A stretch of 64,000 nt of DNA from JADJPF01 sp964492845 (GTDB lineage Bacteria; Acidobacteriota; Blastocatellia; Chloracidobacteriales; JADJPF01), in contig CAZBMZ010000022.1 of the NCBI GenBank assembly GCA_964492845.1, positions 51,429 to 115,428 on the forward strand, in the 5' to 3' direction. Position 1 is the stretch's first letter. Each line of letters starts with the position of its first letter. The translations under genes were made by a program, and so were the position numbers. Shown piece by piece: positions 35,200 to 45,800 of this stretch. A model generated the notes under the pieces. That model did not search any database and was not told where the DNA came from. It worked only from the letters and a program-made list of their open reading frames with translations.

Positions 35200-36159
35200 T
35201 TATGTTTCTACTTGTTCTTTGGCATTTTCTGGTGTTGAACTTTTATCTTTAACAAAAAAGTCCTCTAGTGCAGGTTTTACTGGATTAATAGAAACTAACT
35301 TTCCTTTATGTTGTCTTATTAATGCTAGTACTGGATCAATATAACTTTCATCCTGTATATGAATTTGAATTCCGCTAGCTGTTTCTATTATTTTTTTTGC
35401 CTTTTCTTGAAAATGTGAAATATCTGTAGATTTAATTCCTTGAACTACTACTTCTAAAGTAGAATCACGTTGGTCTTGTAAGTCAGAAAGCTTACCATAA
35501 CCTACTAGCTTACCCTTTTTTAGAATAGATACACGATCACATAAAACTTCTACATCAGAAAGAATATGAGTAGAAAAAAATACTGTTTTTCCTTGTTCAC
35601 GAAGTGATCGAATAATGTCACGCACCTCTCGCCGACCTATAGGATCTAGTCCAGACATTGGCTCATCCATAAAAACTATTTTTGGATCATTGACAAGTGC
35701 TTGAGCAATACCTATTCTTTGTAACATACCTTTAGAAAATTTACGTAATTGCCGGTCTGCTGCAAACTCTAAATCAACTAACTTAAGCAAGGTACTAATT
35801 CTATTTTTACATTCTTGGTTGGAGAGAGAAAAGATTTTTCCACAATAAGTAAGAAATTCACGTGCAGTTAAGTAGTCATAAAAGTAAGGAGCTTCAGGTA
35901 AATAACCTATTTGTTTACGCATATTTATATCATCAAGTGGACGATCTAAAATTTTAGCTGTCCCACTAGTAGGAAAAATAAGGCTCATTAATACTTTTAA
36001 TGTAGTAGTTTTACCTGCTCCATTGCCTCCAAGAAAGCCAAAAATTTCTCCTTCATAAACTTGAATACTTAAGTTATCTAATGCTCTTTGTGGTTTAGGT
36101 CGCCAAAAACCTACCATATAATCTTTGCTTAACTTATCAATCTCTATTACAGTTTTCAC
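35200..36159 (-). CDS. ABC transporter ATP-binding protein
   Basis: 319 residues. Walker A FLGGNGAGKTT, signature FSKGMLQRIGIAQAL, Walker B KIVFMDEPMSGLDPIG and switch His in FSTHILSD are intact. The C-terminal approximately 100 residues form the regulatory extension typical of ABC-2 exporter ATPases (NatA/CcmA type). The matching permease is probably the gene at 38950-39735. Two TPR proteins sit between them, and all are on the same strand. It powers export or membrane remodelling with an unknown substrate. The ATG is followed by the normal family start KTVIEIDKLSKDY. Confidence 0.92.
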   Translation of the reverse strand: MKTVIEIDKLSKDYMVGFWRPKPQRALDNLSIQVYEGEIFGFLGGNGAGKTTTLKVLMSLIFPTSGTAKILDRPLDDINMRKQIGYLPEAPYFYDYLTAREFLTYCGKIFSLSNQECKNRISTLLKLVDLEFAADRQLRKFSKGMLQRIGIAQALVNDPKIVFMDEPMSGLDPIGRREVRDIIRSLREQGKTVFFSTHILSDVEVLCDRVSILKKGKLVGYGKLSDLQDQRDSTLEVVVQGIKSTDISHFQEKAKKIIETASGIQIHIQDESYIDPVLALIRQHKGKLVSINPVKPALEDFFVKDKSSTPENAKEQVET

Positions 36160-36228
36160 TTTTGCATCCTCCTAAAAAGCATCTTTCAATTAAAATTTTG
36201 TAAAACGCAAAGTTAAAATATAGTTAAT

Positions 36229-37137
36229 TTATGGCTCATACATTTGATAAGGCATTTGTATTTTACAAGTCTCTTTATTAAAATAAAACGGATCTCCAAT
36301 AGCACTAATTATTTCCTGTTTTTCATTAATAGTAATTTTAATTACTTGTCCACAGGAACCTGTTTCTTGATTTTGTTTTATTGTAGGGAGCAACATAGAT
36401 AAAGACTCAGGGCATTGGCTAGTTGCTTGTTTATATCTATCAATCAAAGTATTAAGGAAATCTACTTCATCTAAAGCATAAACACGTTTAATTTGAACTT
36501 CCATCTGCCCACGTGTTAAATCATCTGTTGCTTCTTGGTATAAATTAGCATAAAGCTGACAAGCCGTAGCCCTACTACCACCTCTAGCTAAAAGTACTCC
36601 GCTAATTATTTTCATCCATTTTGGAGCATTAGGTAAATCTCCACCTTTTAAGAATGTAGCACTAGCTTTTTCATAATCGCGTCTCTTCCAATAAATTGTT
36701 CCTAGGCTTTGGTATAAACGCCAACTCTTAGGATTATTTGCTATACCTTTATTAATTAGCTTAAGTGCTAAATCAAAATCATGATCTGGTAAAAATAATG
36801 CTCCAAATAAATAAGCAGCACCATATTCATGATCTAATGTAGTAGTAATATCTAGAAGGGGATAAAGTAAGGTATGATCTATTTTTCTAGAGTAATCTAG
36901 CTCGTTTCTTTCTGTAAGTAATTGCCTTCCATAGTATTGAACACTACGTAACCAATATAGATCTGATAAGGCTCCATCAAAACCAAACGCAAATTGTTTA
37001 ACAGTTTTTGGAGAAGCAACATATAAAATGTTTTCTACTTGTTTTTGTGGTGGACGATTAATATCCAAAAATTTTTGTAAGGGATAAAGAATAGCAAAAC
37101 AAGTAATAATTATTATTAATGCTAGTTTAATGTTCAT
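36229..37137 (-). CDS. Membrane-anchored TPR-like protein
   Basis: 302 residues with an N-terminal hydrophobic anchor (about 3-22), then helical repeats. FDGALSDLYWLRSVQYYGRQ, LINKGIANNPKSWRLYQSLGTIYWKRRDYEKASATFLKG and LARGGSRATACQLYANLYQEATDDL resemble degenerate tetratricopeptide repeats. The soluble part should be periplasmic. The C-terminus has two Cys residues (GSCGQVI and ETCKIQ). Placement between an ABC ATPase and a TMTC-like TPR protein suggests it is an accessory factor of that export or glycosylation unit. No specific function can be given. Confidence 0.72.
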   Translation of the reverse strand: MNIKLALIIIITCFAILYPLQKFLDINRPPQKQVENILYVASPKTVKQFAFGFDGALSDLYWLRSVQYYGRQLLTERNELDYSRKIDHTLLYPLLDITTTLDHEYGAAYLFGALFLPDHDFDLALKLINKGIANNPKSWRLYQSLGTIYWKRRDYEKASATFLKGGDLPNAPKWMKIISGVLLARGGSRATACQLYANLYQEATDDLTRGQMEVQIKRVYALDEVDFLNTLIDRYKQATSQCPESLSMLLPTIKQNQETGSCGQVIKITINEKQEIISAIGDPFYFNKETCKIQMPYQMYEP

Positions 37138-37195
37138 AATTAACTATCCTTTAATTAATTAGAATATAAGATTTATTACGTATAACTAATAGTAG

Positions 37196-38938
37196 TTATT
37201 TTTCCTGTGCTTTTGAGCTTAAATTTTCGGTTAATTCTTTTATTATTGCTTGTACTTGCTGAGAATTTTGCCCTGTAGGATTAAGTTTTAATCCTGTTTG
37301 GTATAACTCTAAAGCTTTATCCAAGGCTCCTTTTTTCTCATTAATAAAACCTAAATTAAAATATGCTGTTGATAAAATAAAACGATTTTTAGTGTTTCTT
37401 AAAACATTTTGAAATTCTAACTCTGAATTTGTTAAATCATTATTTCTACCATAAAGCAAAGCTAATTTATAACTAAGCATAAGCGAATCAGGACACACTT
37501 TTTTTGCTTGTAAATAATATGTCAAAGCCAATTGGTCATCTTTTTTTGCTTCTTCGCTTAATCTCCCTAATTCTAAATTTGTAATACAAGAATTAGGAAA
37601 ACTCTTATAACAAGTTGACCAAAATTGCCAGTCACTAGCCCAAACTTGATTTTGTTTTATAGTTATAAAACTAGCAAATGATATTAAAAGAAAAATTAGC
37701 ACTAAAATTAGGGAATGTATTTGTTTAAGGCTATTTTGTTTTTTTAATAAATAATTATTTATAGAATATAATAAAAAAGCTAATAATAAACCAAAACCTA
37801 TTGTTGATAGGTAAAGATATCTATCATGTATTAAATCTTCAAGCTTAAAAAATCTTATATTTAATACAGGCAACAACGGTATTATTAAATAGCTTATAGC
37901 AAGTATTACAATTTTATGTTTATAAGAAAGAAAAATGGCTAATACTATTAATAAAAATAAAAAAATTAAAGCAAGATAAAAGCTTGAAGAGGCTTTATTT
38001 ACTAAACTAAAACTATAAATTGGGCTGCTAGAAATCGGCCAAAATAGTAACTTAAGATATGTTAAAAGTAATTTAGGTAAACTTAGTAGTAGGACTAAAA
38101 AAGAAGGTTTTTCAAGGCTAGAGAAATTTGTATCAACTGTAGTAGGTGTAATATTTCCAAAAACCAAAATCCTTATATAAAAATAAATTATTGTAGTAAT
38201 AATAAAAGGAATAGACCTCAAAAATATTTGAGATAATCTAGCTAATAAATTAAGCTTATTAGGAATAATAAAAAGCTCATAAACTATTAGTAATATTGGT
38301 AAAATAATAGCTGCTTCCTTACTTAATAAAGCTAATATATAAAATAGAGAGCTTGGTAGTAGCCATAATAAAGAGCTATTATGTAGTTTAAGATAAAAAA
38401 TTAAAGAAGAAAAAATAAAAATAGATGTCAAAGCGTTAACATAAGAAGCAATCCAAGCTACGGATTCAGTTTGTACTGGATGAATAGCAAAACATAGAGT
38501 AGCAACTAAAGACATCCAAGAGGCTAGTTCCTTATCTTGTCCAATCATTTGTAGGCTATCTTTAATTAATTTATAAGCTAGTAAAACTGCAAAAATATGG
38601 AGTATTACTGAAGTTAAATGCCAGACAAAAGGGTTTAATCCTCCATATTGATAGTTAAATATATAAATTAAGCCAAAAATAGGTCGATAGTAAGACGAAT
38701 AAATTTTAGTATCGGATTCAAAATGTTGCTTAAAAAATCCCCAAATATCCCTATCAAAAAGACGAATTAAATTTTCTTTGCTTAGATCTGATAAAGCTTT
38801 ACTTGCTTCAACAATTTGGTAGTTATCATCATAAACAAAACCATAGCTTAATGTGTTAGCAAAACAAACTAATATTAACAAAATAAGAAGAACTAGCTTT
38901 GATTTATTATATTTGTTTGCTATATCAATAAAAGTCAT
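37196..38938 (-). CDS. TMTC-like GT-C membrane protein with C-terminal TPRs
   Basis: 580 residues. The first approximately 430 form about 10-12 membrane helices. These include the family hallmark HPVQTESVAWIASYVNALTS (about 155-175) and an acidic first loop (YDDNYQIVE) as in GT-C glycosyltransferases. The C-terminal approximately 130 residues are TPRs (for example KGALDKALELYQTGLKLNP). This arrangement matches bacterial relatives of TMTC/O-mannosyltransferase proteins, which use polyprenyl-linked sugars at the membrane. The activity here is inferred. It is next to the ABC permease (11 bases upstream) and a second TPR protein. Confidence 0.8.
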   Translation of the reverse strand: MTFIDIANKYNKSKLVLLILLILVCFANTLSYGFVYDDNYQIVEASKALSDLSKENLIRLFDRDIWGFFKQHFESDTKIYSSYYRPIFGLIYIFNYQYGGLNPFVWHLTSVILHIFAVLLAYKLIKDSLQMIGQDKELASWMSLVATLCFAIHPVQTESVAWIASYVNALTSIFIFSSLIFYLKLHNSSLLWLLPSSLFYILALLSKEAAIILPILLIVYELFIIPNKLNLLARLSQIFLRSIPFIITTIIYFYIRILVFGNITPTTVDTNFSSLEKPSFLVLLLSLPKLLLTYLKLLFWPISSSPIYSFSLVNKASSSFYLALIFLFLLIVLAIFLSYKHKIVILAISYLIIPLLPVLNIRFFKLEDLIHDRYLYLSTIGFGLLLAFLLYSINNYLLKKQNSLKQIHSLILVLIFLLISFASFITIKQNQVWASDWQFWSTCYKSFPNSCITNLELGRLSEEAKKDDQLALTYYLQAKKVCPDSLMLSYKLALLYGRNNDLTNSELEFQNVLRNTKNRFILSTAYFNLGFINEKKGALDKALELYQTGLKLNPTGQNSQQVQAIIKELTENLSSKAQEK

Positions 38939-38949
38939 AAACTTTTGAC

Positions 38950-39735
38950 TTATTTAAAATTACGCTTTTGAAAAATAGTTATGGTTGTTACTAGTAATAA
39001 TGCCGTATAAATAACAGTATATGTAGTTACTGCTAATAAATCTGTTAAGGGTATTTTACCACCGTGAGAGACAAAAGATATATAATTGAAATTGCTAAAG
39101 TTAGGCAATATATAGTAAAAAAATAGTGCAATATACTTAGCTGTAACGGAAGGAATTGTTTCAGCAAAAAGTTTTAAGTCTTGGTTTAACGATCCAATTA
39201 AATATAAAATAATAGAAAAAATAATTGCTAAAGTTGGAGAGGAAAAAGAAGAAAATAATAAACCGATAGCAACTATTAAAAGTAACTCTAAATATATTAA
39301 ATAACCCGCTGGAATAATAGTCCACGCTATTAGTATACCGTTATCATTTATATAATTTAGCAAAGTAAAAGACAGTAAAATACCTGTAAGCATTATTATA
39401 CAGTTAAGTAGAAGAGTTAGACTAAGACCCAAAAATTTTCCTAAAATAAATTCACTACGACGAACAGGTTTAGCTAACATTGCATAAATAGTTCGTTTAT
39501 CAATTTCTTTATAAACTAGTCCAGTACCAATAAATATAGAAATTAAACCACCAAAAAACAACATTACACTTAAACCCATACGCGGAATGATAAGATTTTC
39601 TTGGTTTAAGGATAATTCACCAATTAATAAGGAACTAATTACTAATAACACCGCAAAAATTAGTAAGTTATATAAAACTTTATCACGAACAGATTCTCGA
39701 AATGTGTTTTGTGCTATTACTAGTATTGTACTCAT
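38950..39735 (-). CDS. ABC-2 type transporter permease
   Basis: About 261 residues with six membrane helices: LLIFAVLLVISSLLIGEL, LSVMLFFGGLISIFIGTGLVY, LTLLLNCIIMLTGILLSFTLL and three more. The motif KEIDKRTIYAMLAKPVRRSEFILGKFLG after the second helix is characteristic of NosY/ABC-2 permeases. The frame extends to a TTG at 39756, but a perfect AGGAGG lies inside that extension, 10 bases before the ATG at 39735, so translation starts there. It is the first gene of a minus-strand series with TPR proteins and the ATPase at 35200, which is its likely partner. Confidence 0.85.
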   Translation of the reverse strand: MSTILVIAQNTFRESVRDKVLYNLLIFAVLLVISSLLIGELSLNQENLIIPRMGLSVMLFFGGLISIFIGTGLVYKEIDKRTIYAMLAKPVRRSEFILGKFLGLSLTLLLNCIIMLTGILLSFTLLNYINDNGILIAWTIIPAGYLIYLELLLIVAIGLLFSSFSSPTLAIIFSIILYLIGSLNQDLKLFAETIPSVTAKYIALFFYYILPNFSNFNYISFVSHGGKIPLTDLLAVTTYTVIYTALLLVTTITIFQKRNFK

Positions 39736-39872
39736 TAAAAGTAAACCTCCTAGCAAAATAATTTAAGTAAATTGTGATAGCTTGAAAAACTATTAATTTA
39801 ATAGGGTTAATTGGATGAAATTATGGATATGTTTTCAACTACTTTAAAATCAAAATTTAACTTAAAACGATA

Positions 39873-39903
39873 AGTTAAGCAAGATTTAAGCTCTTGCTTA
39901 ACT
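39873..39903 (-). terminator. Hairpin terminator after dienelactone hydrolase gene
   Basis: A perfect 11-bp stem (39873-39883 with 39893-39903; AGTTAAGCAAG arm) lies 16 bases past the stop of the gene at 39919. On the minus strand it is followed by TTATCGTTTT. Confidence 0.65.
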
Positions 39904-39918
39904 CTAAGAGCTAAAGCT

Positions 39919-40593
39919 TTACTGCAAATGTTGTTGGTATAAATTTAAGACTCTTTGCCAAGCATCTTCGGCTACAGTTTGATTATAGACAGGGCGAGTA
40001 TCATTAAAAAATCCATGATCTACATTTGGGTAAATATGTATATCTGCCGTTTTACCTAAATTCTTTAAATTTTCTGCTAATTTATTTACAGACTCAACAG
40101 AAACAAAAGCATCTAGTTCAGCATATAAACCTAATACAGCAGCTTTAATATTTGGCAAGTCTGGTTCAAAGTTTGGGTGAATACCATAAAAAACTACACA
40201 AGCATTTACATTTTCATTTTTGGATGCAGCATAAAGAGATAATTGTCCACCCATACAAAAGCCTACTGTACCAATTTTTTTAGGTGTTACCGCCGAATGA
40301 TTAAGTAAAAAATCTATTGTTGCACTAAGTTCTTTAGTTGCTTCATCAATTTTTAGGCTCATCATTAGCTTACCTGCTTGGTCTGGTGATGTAGTAGATT
40401 CGCCGTGATATAAATCTGGTGCTAAGGCTACATAACCAGCAGCAGCAAACCTATCTGCAACATCTTTAATATGAGGTACTAACCCCCACCATTCTTGTAA
40501 TACGACAACCGCAGGGCCTTGGCCGCTTGTTGGTACTGCTAAATAACCTGTTGTTGATGAACCGTTATAAGGAATTTGTACCATTTCTCCCAT
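39919..40593 (-). CDS. Dienelactone hydrolase family protein
   Basis: A 224-residue alpha/beta hydrolase. The nucleophile is a cysteine in GFCMGGQ, as in carboxymethylenebutenolidase (Cys rather than Ser). The acid is in YAELDAFV and the base is the His in NVDHGFFND. The oxyanion region VVLQEWWGLVPHIKDVADRFAAAGY is typical. Family members open dienelactones in aromatic degradation, but many single copies act as general esterases, and no aromatic catabolic genes are nearby. No signal peptide, so cytosolic. It is monocistronic with its own terminator. Confidence 0.92.
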   Translation of the reverse strand: MGEMVQIPYNGSSTTGYLAVPTSGQGPAVVVLQEWWGLVPHIKDVADRFAAAGYVALAPDLYHGESTTSPDQAGKLMMSLKIDEATKELSATIDFLLNHSAVTPKKIGTVGFCMGGQLSLYAASKNENVNACVVFYGIHPNFEPDLPNIKAAVLGLYAELDAFVSVESVNKLAENLKNLGKTADIHIYPNVDHGFFNDTRPVYNQTVAEDAWQRVLNLYQQHLQ

Positions 40594-40753
40594 AAAATCT
40601 GCTCCTCCATCAGGAATTAATGTCTAAACTTGTTAATTAGAAAAGTGTTATAGTAGCAAAGTTGATTCTAATAAGCCATCTGCTTGTTACTACTAACTAT
40701 AATTCAAATTATTAAAAGTAAGTGTTTGATAATGTTGCACTAAGGAGCAAAAC

Positions 40754-41467
40754 TTGGAGACAACAAATTTTTTCCCTATGGTAAAACGTAAGGTTTCAGA
40801 TGAAATATTTTTAATGCTACAAGAAAAAATATTTCTAGGTGTGTTAAAAGCAGGGGAAAAATTGCCTCCAGAACGTGAACTGTCTCGTCAGCTTGGTGTG
40901 ACTCGTGTGCCTTTAAGAGAAGCATTAAAACGCCTTCAAGCTATGAAATTAGTAGAAGTTAGACATGGAGATGGAATTTATATTTTAGATTACCAAAGAA
41001 ATGGTAGTTTTGAATTTTTGATGTCTGTAATTCAATCAGGACTCCCACTAGAAAAAAAGTTAGTCCAATCTGTTTTAGAATTTCGCTTAATTGTTGTACC
41101 TGAATTATTTCGTTTAGCTGCTAAAAATGCTACTGAAGAAAGTATAAAAAAACTGGAAGTTATTGTTGAACAAGAAAAACTTTCTTGTAATGACCGTGAT
41201 AAATTAATGGAACTAGATTTTGAGTTTCATACAGAAGTTGCTCGTGCTAGTGGAAATGTATTTGCACAACTTTTATATAACTCACTACGCCCGGTTTATC
41301 TAACATTATCAAAACAGTTTTTTCAAACTATCCCAGACCTCAAACAAGTTCCAATACAAGCTGAATCTGTTGTTGCTTCACTTAAAAGCCGTGATGGGGA
41401 TAAATTAGCTAAAGATACTCGTTATTTTTTAGAATTAGTTAATGATTTTATGCTTGCTAATTTATAG
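40754..41467 (+). CDS. GntR/FadR-family transcriptional regulator
   Basis: 237 residues. An N-terminal winged helix (about 12-80) has the GntR signature KAGEKLPPERELSRQLGVTRVPLREALKRLQ. The C-terminal all-helical FCD effector domain has the metal-binding His in LDFEFHTEVARASGN. FCD regulators usually respond to small carboxylates. The chosen start is the TTG at 40754, which has AAGGAG 7 bases upstream; the next in-frame ATG would be eight residues later. It stands alone, divergent from the dienelactone hydrolase gene 160 bases away, which is its most likely target. Confidence 0.9.
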   Translation: METTNFFPMVKRKVSDEIFLMLQEKIFLGVLKAGEKLPPERELSRQLGVTRVPLREALKRLQAMKLVEVRHGDGIYILDYQRNGSFEFLMSVIQSGLPLEKKLVQSVLEFRLIVVPELFRLAAKNATEESIKKLEVIVEQEKLSCNDRDKLMELDFEFHTEVARASGNVFAQLLYNSLRPVYLTLSKQFFQTIPDLKQVPIQAESVVASLKSRDGDKLAKDTRYFLELVNDFMLANL

Positions 41468-41603
41468 GTAAGAGATTAATAAGATAATAGGCTCATCGAT
41501 GGTTTTCAAGATTTGATGATTTAAAAACAAAGAATTAAGGATGATTTTTGATAACCTATTAAACTTACTTAATCTTAATCTAGAAAAGATTGTATTGCTT
41601 ACA

Positions 41604-42383
41604 CTATTGTTTTTTGTTTTGATGTAAGGGGTCACTATAGTTTGTTTTTTCTAGGTCGCTTATAATGGAGTTAATTAATTGTGTTTGATTAGTTCGTAGA
41701 AAAAAATGATCTCCAGGAAATATTTCTATCCTAGAAGTGTTAGTAGTATGTTGAGTCCAAGCTTTTAACCCGTTATATTCTATTGTATGGTCATATTGTC
41801 CGCCAAATATAGAAATAGGGCATTCTAACGGTAATTCTTCAATATATTTGTAAGTTTCACAAACACAAAGATCTGCTCTTAATATTGGAATCAAGAGTTT
41901 TATTAAATGAGGTTTTTTTAATATTTCTTCTGGAATACCTTGAAAAGATTTTACAGATTCTATCAAATCTTCATCTTTTAGATTGCCAAGATCATGTGGT
42001 ATTGGTAGATGTGGCGCAAAACGAGCAGAAACAAAAAGGTTAGTAGGTAATAAACTAGTGGTTTTTCGTAGGTAACGAGCTAATTCAAAAGCTAGCCAAG
42101 CTCCCATACTATGACCAAAAAAAGCAAAAGGCTTTTCAATATTGTTTACTAAAATTTTACCTAAATCACCAGTAATTTCTTGCATTGAAGTAAAAGGTTT
42201 TTCTTTAAAACGCCATTCTCTGCCTGGTAGTTGGATTGCCCATAGTTCTATCCAATCAGGCAAGGATTCTGTCCAAGTCCGAAATATCATACTTCCTGCT
42301 CCAGCATAGGGAAAACAATATAGCTTTATTTTTGCTGATGGGTTTGGTTGATTACAAACTAACCATTCTGAAGATATGTTCAT
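41604..42383 (-). CDS. Type II thioesterase (NRPS/PKS-associated)
   Basis: 259 residues. The opening FCFPYAGAGS-like segment (LYCFPYAGAGSMIFRTW), the nucleophile elbow GHSMGAW and the C-terminal GDHFFLR with the catalytic His match GrsT/TEII enzymes. These remove misprimed or stalled acyl groups from carrier proteins. It is soluble and monocistronic. The NRPS gene in this window begins 12 kb further on, with a housekeeping block between, so service to that NRPS is a reasonable inference but not shown by linkage. Confidence 0.9.
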   Translation of the reverse strand: MNISSEWLVCNQPNPSAKIKLYCFPYAGAGSMIFRTWTESLPDWIELWAIQLPGREWRFKEKPFTSMQEITGDLGKILVNNIEKPFAFFGHSMGAWLAFELARYLRKTTSLLPTNLFVSARFAPHLPIPHDLGNLKDEDLIESVKSFQGIPEEILKKPHLIKLLIPILRADLCVCETYKYIEELPLECPISIFGGQYDHTIEYNGLKAWTQHTTNTSRIEIFPGDHFFLRTNQTQLINSIISDLEKTNYSDPLHQNKKQ

Positions 42384-42896
42384 AAAAAATAGTTCCTCGA
42401 AAATAATTTGTTTCTTATTATTAAAATATTTAACAGTAAATTTACTTAATTAAATTACTTACAAAACAAGAAATTTTACTTGTCAAATATTGTTAATTCT
42501 TATGCAAAACTTAAAAGGTTTATTTTAAGTAGAGTTTTTATTGAAGACGTAAATAAGAAATAAAAACGTACAAATTTTAGTGAAAACTTAACAAAATTTG
42601 CCGATTTTTTGTTTTTCTAGAACTAAAGTAAAAAGGTATAAAATATAAAACTAAAAAAAGCTTCCAATAAATCTTAAGTTGTAAAATTAAGAAAATACCA
42701 CAAGGTACATTTTATTTTGGTAAGTTATGTATAAATTAAGCTTATACCATAAAATTTTAATTATTATAGTAAGATAAAAATTAAAATTAGCTACGGAAAA
42801 TAGAAACAAAAAATAATTGTTTGCAAAATTTTACTGAATAAAATGCCACTTTATTATTAATGAAGAGATTAAGAAAATTTTTGTAGGGAATATAGT
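42384..42896. other. Long AT-rich intergenic region
   Basis: It separates the thioesterase start (right-hand side drives the minus strand) from the 3' end of the AAA gene. I see no ORF, strong hairpin or repeat here. It presumably holds the thioesterase promoter. Confidence 0.35.
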
Positions 42897-45800
42897 CTAT
42901 AAATTAGTCTTATTTTGATCTCGTTTTAGCCAAGAAATGATAGTAGATAATAGCTGGTTAGTGCTAACAAGTTTTTGGCGGGTGGCTGCTAAGTTTTGAG
43001 CTTTTGCATAGTTACTTGCATCACGTTCGCGGTGTGATTGAGTTTCTAAGTCAGCCGCAACTAGTTTTGCTTGATCTAAAAAATAATTTGCTGCAAGTAA
43101 TGCTTCTTGACCTTCTTTTACTTTGCCAGTGGTAAATAACTCTCTACAAGAAACCCCTACTTCTTGCATTTCAGCTAACAAGGCAATAGCACGACGCATT
43201 AACATATTTTGCTTTTTATTTTCTGCTTGTGCTTCTTCATCATCGCTTGAAAGAAGTGCTTCTACTTCCCAGGATGCTACTGTTAGCTGAGAGCGTTTTA
43301 ATTGTAAGACTTTAACAGGCAAATCCCTAAGTTTTGTTGCTAGCAAAATACAAATTTCTGCTAAACGGCTTTGTAACTTCATTTCAATTTGATTTTGATC
43401 TATTGCAGATGTTTGCAAAAAGTTTTGCTGTTCGGCTGTTGCTATTAATCTCCCTGTAGCACTAATAGTTGGAATATTAACGTCTGATAATGAAGTGCCA
43501 GGGGTTGAGACAAATAATCTTCTTTCTGTTGGTAGGTCTGATTGTTGAGAAGGATAAACAGGCTTTGCCATAGGAGGCAAATTTGTCATAGATTTTGCTG
43601 TTGGTGGTAGATTTGTTGATGCTACAGGCTTTGCCATAGGGGGTAAATTTGTTACAGGTCTTGCTGTAGGGGGTAAACTTGCTGGTGCTACTGGTATAGA
43701 TGACAAGTTTGCTGTCACAGGTTTTGCTGTTGGTGGAAAACTTAAATTACTAGAATTAATTTGGTTAACAGGTAAGGCTTTATCAACATTAGCATAAATA
43801 CTTTGAGAATTATTTCCTGCTGTAAGTAGATTTTGGTCTTTTATATGCGCTCGTAGTAATCGGCTAATTTCTGCTAAAACCATTAAATTAGACCTATTAT
43901 TTTCATAATTATAATTAAGTAGGTCTTTAGCTCGTTCAACCATACGTCGGGCAGCTTCTATGTCTAACGAGCCTGCTTGACCACGACGGGGGATTACTTT
44001 AATGCCTGCTCTTAAGAGTTGGTCACAAATTATTCCTAATTCGCGTTGTTCCTGTTCCATTAACTCTTTAATTCTAAAATCTAATTTTAAGTTAATCTCT
44101 ATAACTACCGGCAATATTTGAGGATGCCAAAATGAGTGGCCTAAGTTTTGTTTGGCTTGTTTTATCCGTGCAAGCAAATTGCTCTCTATAATTTCATAGT
44201 AGTTATCTACTGATTCTAGTTCACTAAGCAACCCTTTAATTAAACTTAAATTTGGGTTTTCAGAAAACAAGTCACTATCAACAAATTCTGAAGCAAACAA
44301 ATTAGTAATAATTTGCTGACGATCAACTTCTAATTCTAACGCTCGGCTCAGTAGTAACTCTACTTTACCTTTGTCATCTGCTGAATCTGATTGGACAGCA
44401 ATCATAAACCTAGCTAAATGAAGCATTTCTTCAGGCAGTAACACACCTTGATCTAAGTATTGGCGCATAGTGTAGGGCGGAAGATTGTCATTTAATCTTT
44501 GTAACCAGCTTTGGTATTCTTGTAATTGTTTTTCTACAATAGTTATTTGTTTAGTTAGTTTTACTGGGTCAGAAGTATGTAGCTGTAACTTAATCTGTTT
44601 TAGTTGACTAAAAATTAAACCTGCAATTTTTGGTGGATCAGATTGTGTCCTTAATAATTTATTTAATATTTCACATGCACTATGTAGTTGCTTAAATTGC
44701 AGCGCACATTGCTTAAATATTTCTGATGGGGATGCAAGTATTTCAATAACAGGAGATGCTGACTTTTCTGCATTTTGATTAGTTGCATAACTTACAGGAA
44801 TAGCAGGAAATTCTATACTTTTTTTATTAGCAGGTTTTTTAGATATTTTTTCTATTATTTCTTCTAATAATATTTTAGTTTCATTAAAAGATTTTTCTAA
44901 TGACTCTTTTTCTGTATCTATTGCTTGTTTAATTAATTCTTTAAGTGTTTCTAATACAGTTTTTAGTAATGGAAGCGCGTTTTCAGGATGATTTAACTCT
45001 ATCTCACAATTAGCCATTGCTGAGGCAGCTAACCATTTAAGCTTTAAGTGTTCTTTGGCTAAACGTAAAGCTTCTTGGTAGCATTCTAAAGCTTCATTTA
45101 ATAATGAATCATTTTTTAAGCAATTTCCTAAAGAAATTAATATTTCAGCTTCTTTAGTTGTTGCTTTAGTTTCTTGGCAAATAGTTTGAGCTTTTTTAAG
45201 TAATTCTCTAGCCGTCTCATACTCTGCCATTGCTGTATGAAACTGTCCATAAATATAAAAATATTTTATTTGTGATTCGGCAGAAGGGTTTTGAGATTGG
45301 CTTTTCAGTAGCTCTAAAGCCTTGCTTGCCCAACTAAAAAAGGTTTTTGCTCTGTCAAAAGCAAATTTATTACAAGCCATTGCTGCTGCTTCTACTGACC
45401 AATGAAAAGCTTGAGCAAGCTCATTTGCTTGCAAATAATGATAAGCAATACTACCAGCATTATGATCCACTGCATTAGTATTTTCTAAAATCTTAGCTGT
45501 TTTATTATGTATTATTCTACGTTGTCTTAGAGAAGATTTTTCATATAAAACTTTGCGTGTGGTGTTATAACAAAATGTATATTTTTCAGAATTATTTAAG
45601 ATAGATGGAGGTTCTTCATGAATAAGAAATTGTCTTAAACCCTCTTCAATGGCTAAAACAAGCTCTTGTTCTGTAAGTTCTGTGGTTTGATGAAGAATAT
45701 CAAAAGAAAATTCTTCTCCAATTACTGCCGCTTGTTGAAAAATACTTAAAACATTTTTAGAGAGCCTAGAAAGTTGAAGTTCTATTAAATCTATCAATGA

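Noticed and set aside
39736..39756. TTG start for the ABC-2 permease
   Set aside because: The Shine-Dalgarno AGGAGG lies inside this extension, ahead of the ATG at 39735.
42384..42896. Possible RNA gene in the long AT-rich gap
   Set aside because: No stable stem-loop, tRNA-like cloverleaf or conserved RNA motif could be identified by eye.
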